Part shown: in pieces, positions 5,453-6,919 of the stretch | How the letters are laid out: each line of letters opens with the position of its first letter | Numbering within the stretch: position 1 is the first letter of the stretch | Source of the DNA: Rhodosalinus sp041685465 | Lineage (GTDB): Bacteria; Pseudomonadota; Alphaproteobacteria; Rhodobacterales; Rhodobacteraceae | Reading direction: 5' to 3' | NCBI RefSeq assembly: GCF_041685465.1 | Contig: NZ_JAWLFS010000161.1 | Coordinates: 1-6,919 of the forward strand | DNA: 6,919 bases | Program-made: the position numbers and the translations under genes | Notes under the pieces: generated by a model | What the model saw: only the letters and a program-made list of their open reading frames with translations | Database searches by the model: none | Told to the model about the DNA's origin: nothing

Positions 5453-6244
5453 ATGAAGGACACCCGTGGGGCCGAAGCCGCGATCGCCGCCGAAGACCTG
5501 AACCTCGTCTTCCAGACCGGGGACGGCGAGGTGCAGGCGCTCAAGGACGTGAACCTCACCGTCGGCCGCGGTGAGTTCGTGAGCTTCATCGGCCCCTCGG
5601 GCTGCGGCAAGACCACGCTCCTGCGGGTGATCGCCGCGCTCGAGACGCCGACCTCGGGTACCATGTCCGTCAACGGCATGACGCCCGACGCGGCGCGCCG
5701 CGCCCGCGCCTACGGTTACGTCTTCCAGGCCGCGGGCCTCTACCCGTGGCGCACCATCGGCGGCAACGTGCGCCTGCCGCTCGAGATCATGGGCTTTTCC
5801 AGATCGGAGCAAGCCACGCGCGTGGCCCGGGTGCTCGAGCTCGTGGACCTCGCCGGGTTCGAGAAGAAGTACCCTTGGCAGCTCTCTGGCGGCATGCAGC
5901 AGCGCGCCTCGATCGCCCGGGCGCTCGCCTTCGACGCCGACATCCTGCTGATGGACGAGCCCTTCGGCGCGCTCGACGAGATCGTGCGCGACCGGCTCAA
6001 CGAGGAACTGCTCGCGCTCTGGGCGCGGACGGGCAAGACGATCGCCTTCGTCACCCATTCGATCCCCGAGGCGGTCTATCTCTCGACGCGGATCGTCGTG
6101 ATGTCGCCGCGCCCGGGCCGGATCAGCGACGTGATCGAGAGCCCGCTGCCGGCCGAGCGCCCGCTCGAGATCCGCGACACGCCCGAGTTCATCGAGATCG
6201 CCCACCGCGTCCGCGAGGGGCTGCACGCGGGGCACGCGGCATGA
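5453..6244 (+). CDS. ABC transporter ATP-binding protein, NitT/TauT type (probable pyrimidine importer)
   Basis: A 263-residue cytoplasmic ATPase subunit. Visible motifs are Walker A GPSGCGKTT (47-55), Q-loop Gln92 in FQAAGLYPWRT, signature LSGGMQQR (144-151), Walker B ILLMDEP (164-170), D-loop GALDE (172-176) and switch His202 in FVTHSIPEAVYLS. YPWRTIGGNV and MSPRPGRI (217-224) are typical of the nitrate/sulfonate/taurine and ThiZ branch of importers. Pathway context suggests uracil, thymine, a dihydropyrimidine or a hydantoin as cargo, which is inference. The ATG at 5453 is chosen because GAGGGGG (5436-5442) lies 10 nt upstream; an in-frame TTG at 5408 overlaps the hydA stop but lacks a well-placed ribosome site. 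It starts 41 bp after hydA. The gap to the permease is unusually long. Confidence 0.9.
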   Translation: MKDTRGAEAAIAAEDLNLVFQTGDGEVQALKDVNLTVGRGEFVSFIGPSGCGKTTLLRVIAALETPTSGTMSVNGMTPDAARRARAYGYVFQAAGLYPWRTIGGNVRLPLEIMGFSRSEQATRVARVLELVDLAGFEKKYPWQLSGGMQQRASIARALAFDADILLMDEPFGALDEIVRDRLNEELLALWARTGKTIAFVTHSIPEAVYLSTRIVVMSPRPGRISDVIESPLPAERPLEIRDTPEFIEIAHRVREGLHAGHAA

Positions 6245-6288
6245 CGGGCGCGCGGTGGCAGACCCCGTCGCGCGCGGCGGCGCCGCGC

Positions 6289-6309
6289 AGGGGGGCTGTC
6301 TGCCCCCCT
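6289..6309 (+). repeat. GC-rich hairpin, first of two, between ABC ATPase and permease genes
   Basis: AGGGGGGC (6289-6296) pairs perfectly with GCCCCCCT (6302-6309) around a 5-nt loop, TGTCT. The stem has eight base pairs, seven of them G-C. No U-run follows, so it may pause or process the transcript rather than end it. It lies 44 bp after the ATPase stop. Confidence 0.6.
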
Positions 6310-6310
6310 C

Positions 6311-6330
6311 TGGCGCGCGGGCGCGCGCCA
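6311..6330 (+). repeat. GC-rich hairpin, second of two
   Basis: TGGCGCGC (6311-6318) is exactly complementary to GCGCGCCA (6323-6330) with a 4-nt loop, GGGC. It begins one base after the first hairpin, making a tandem pair. Their role is not evident from sequence; partial termination or RNA stabilisation within the operon are possibilities. Confidence 0.6.
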
Positions 6331-6334
6331 TTCA

Positions 6335-6366
6335 CCCCCCGAGGATACTTGTCCCCAAGAAGAAGG
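6335..6366. repeat. Rhodobacteraceae-type intergenic repeat (CCCGAGGATA...CCAAGAAGAAGG)
   Basis: The run CCCCCCGAGGATACTTG followed by TCCCCAAGAAGAAGG resembles a short interspersed intergenic element that I recall in many Rhodobacteraceae genomes, of the form CCCCGGAGTATTTGGACCAAGAAGAAG and variants. Only this copy is visible here, so calling it a repeat rests on recollection. It ends 32 bp before the permease start. Confidence 0.5.
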
Positions 6367-6386
6367 ACGGGGCCCTGCCGTGCGGC

Positions 6387-6391
6387 GGAGG
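6387..6391 (+). promoter_or_regulatory. Shine-Dalgarno site for the permease GTG start
   Basis: GGAGG lies 7 nt before the GTG at 6399, an ideal position. It supports a GTG start where no ATG is available until well after the first membrane segment. Confidence 0.75.
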
Positions 6392-6398
6392 TGCGGCA

Positions 6399-6919
6399 GT
6401 GACCTCCGTCACCGAGATCGCCGCGCCGGGAGCGGGCACGGGGCGCAGCGGGCTGCGCGCGTGGCGCTGGCTGCGGCTCCGGGCGGCGCCGGTGCTCGCC
6501 GTGGTGCTGGGGATCCTGGCGCTCTGGTACGCGGCCGCGGTTCCGATGAACGTGAAGGAGACGCTGACCGTCGCCGAACGCGCGGGGGCGGAGGTGGTGC
6601 CGGCCTCGCCTGCCGAGCGGCGGGAGGCGGGGCGCTGGGCGCTGGTGGCGGCCAATCCGGGGCAGCTTGGCGGCAGCTTCGCGCTCGACCGGCCGCGGCT
6701 GCCGGCGCCGCACCAGGTGGTGGCGGAACTCTGGAAAACGACGGTCGGGACGCCGCCCTCCTCGAAGCGCAGCCTCGTCTGGCACGGTTGGGTGACGCTG
6801 TCGGCGACGCTTCTCGGCTTCGGGATCGGCACGACGCTGGGCGTGCTGCTGGCGGTGGGCATCGTGCACGACCGGGCGATGGACATGAGCGTGCTGCCCT
6901 GGGCCATCGCGAGCCAGAC
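6399..6919 (+). CDS. ABC transporter permease, NitT/TauT type, N-terminal part (partial)
   Basis: The frame from the GTG at 6399 stays open to the window end (173 codons; the 3' end is missing). It begins with a basic cytoplasmic leader (to about residue 29, rich in Arg and Trp), then a first membrane helix at about 30-49 (APVLAVVLGILALWYAAAVP). A polar stretch of about 50 residues follows. LPAPHQVVAELW (101-112) is the family's LPxPxxV landmark before the core. A second helix at about 130-154 (GWVTLSATLLGFGIGTTLGV) is the start of the BPD_transp_1 domain. It would form the membrane channel with the preceding ATPase. The LPAP landmark is further from the N-terminus than I expect for TauC/SsuC, because of the polar loop. 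A second permease and an NMT1/THI5-like binding protein are expected downstream, outside the window. Confidence 0.85.
   Translation, partial: MTSVTEIAAPGAGTGRSGLRAWRWLRLRAAPVLAVVLGILALWYAAAVPMNVKETLTVAERAGAEVVPASPAERREAGRWALVAANPGQLGGSFALDRPRLPAPHQVVAELWKTTVGTPPSSKRSLVWHGWVTLSATLLGFGIGTTLGVLLAVGIVHDRAMDMSVLPWAIASQ

Noticed and set aside
5427..5456. A 9-codon ATG frame whose TGA overlaps the ABC ATPase ATG (ATGA)
   Set aside because: Its ribosome site is too close (GAGGA about 3 nt away) and so short a frame is expected by chance; I could not support a leader peptide.
6332..6907. Long minus-strand frames antisense to the permease start
   Set aside because: The plus-strand frame has membrane helices, the LPAP landmark and an ideal ribosome site; the minus frames are Ser/Arg/Pro-rich shadows.

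Overview
The window looks like part of a high-GC alphaproteobacterial chromosome, most likely a member of the Rhodobacteraceae (Roseobacter/Rhodobacter group). The protein variants, GC-rich codon use, twin palindromes with the core ATTTTTCGTACGAAAAAT and a 'CCCGAGGATA...CCAAGAAGAAGG' intergenic element all fit that group. The assignment is pattern recognition; no search was run.

The content is a reductive pyrimidine catabolism (Pre/Pyd) locus with its regulator and the start of a transporter. Left block, plus strand: the last 35 codons of preT (flavoprotein subunit) and complete preA (FMN/Fe-S catalytic subunit), together NAD(P)H-dependent dihydropyrimidine dehydrogenase. A 95-bp convergent gap follows, with two perfect palindromes (36 and 26 bp) sharing an 18-bp core. 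Middle block, minus strand: a 78-codon gene of unknown function downstream of a TetR-family regulator that closely resembles RutR. Right block, plus strand and divergent from rutR: a Zn-dependent N-carbamoyl-beta-alanine amidohydrolase (pydC-like), dihydropyrimidinase (hydA/pydB), a NitT/TauT-type ABC ATP-binding protein, and the 5' part of an ABC permease cut by the window edge.

The genes form one pathway. The transporter presumably imports a pyrimidine. PreT-PreA reduces uracil or thymine to the 5,6-dihydro form, HydA opens the ring, and the PydC-like enzyme releases beta-alanine or beta-aminoisobutyrate plus CO2 and ammonia. The 173-bp rutR/pydC spacer holds the control signals: a consensus -35 (TTGACA) and, where the start site of a sigma70-type promoter would fall, a 16-bp sequence (TTTACCAAATGGTCAA) that differs at one base from the E. 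coli RutR box as I recall it (TTGACCANNTGGTCAA). This predicts a uracil-responsive switch on a reductive pathway, whereas RutR is best known from the Rut pathway.

The ABC ATPase and permease genes are separated by 154 bp containing two strong hairpins and a family-typical intergenic element, unlike the compact spacing elsewhere in the operon. I see no tRNA, rRNA, CRISPR array, transposase or attachment site.
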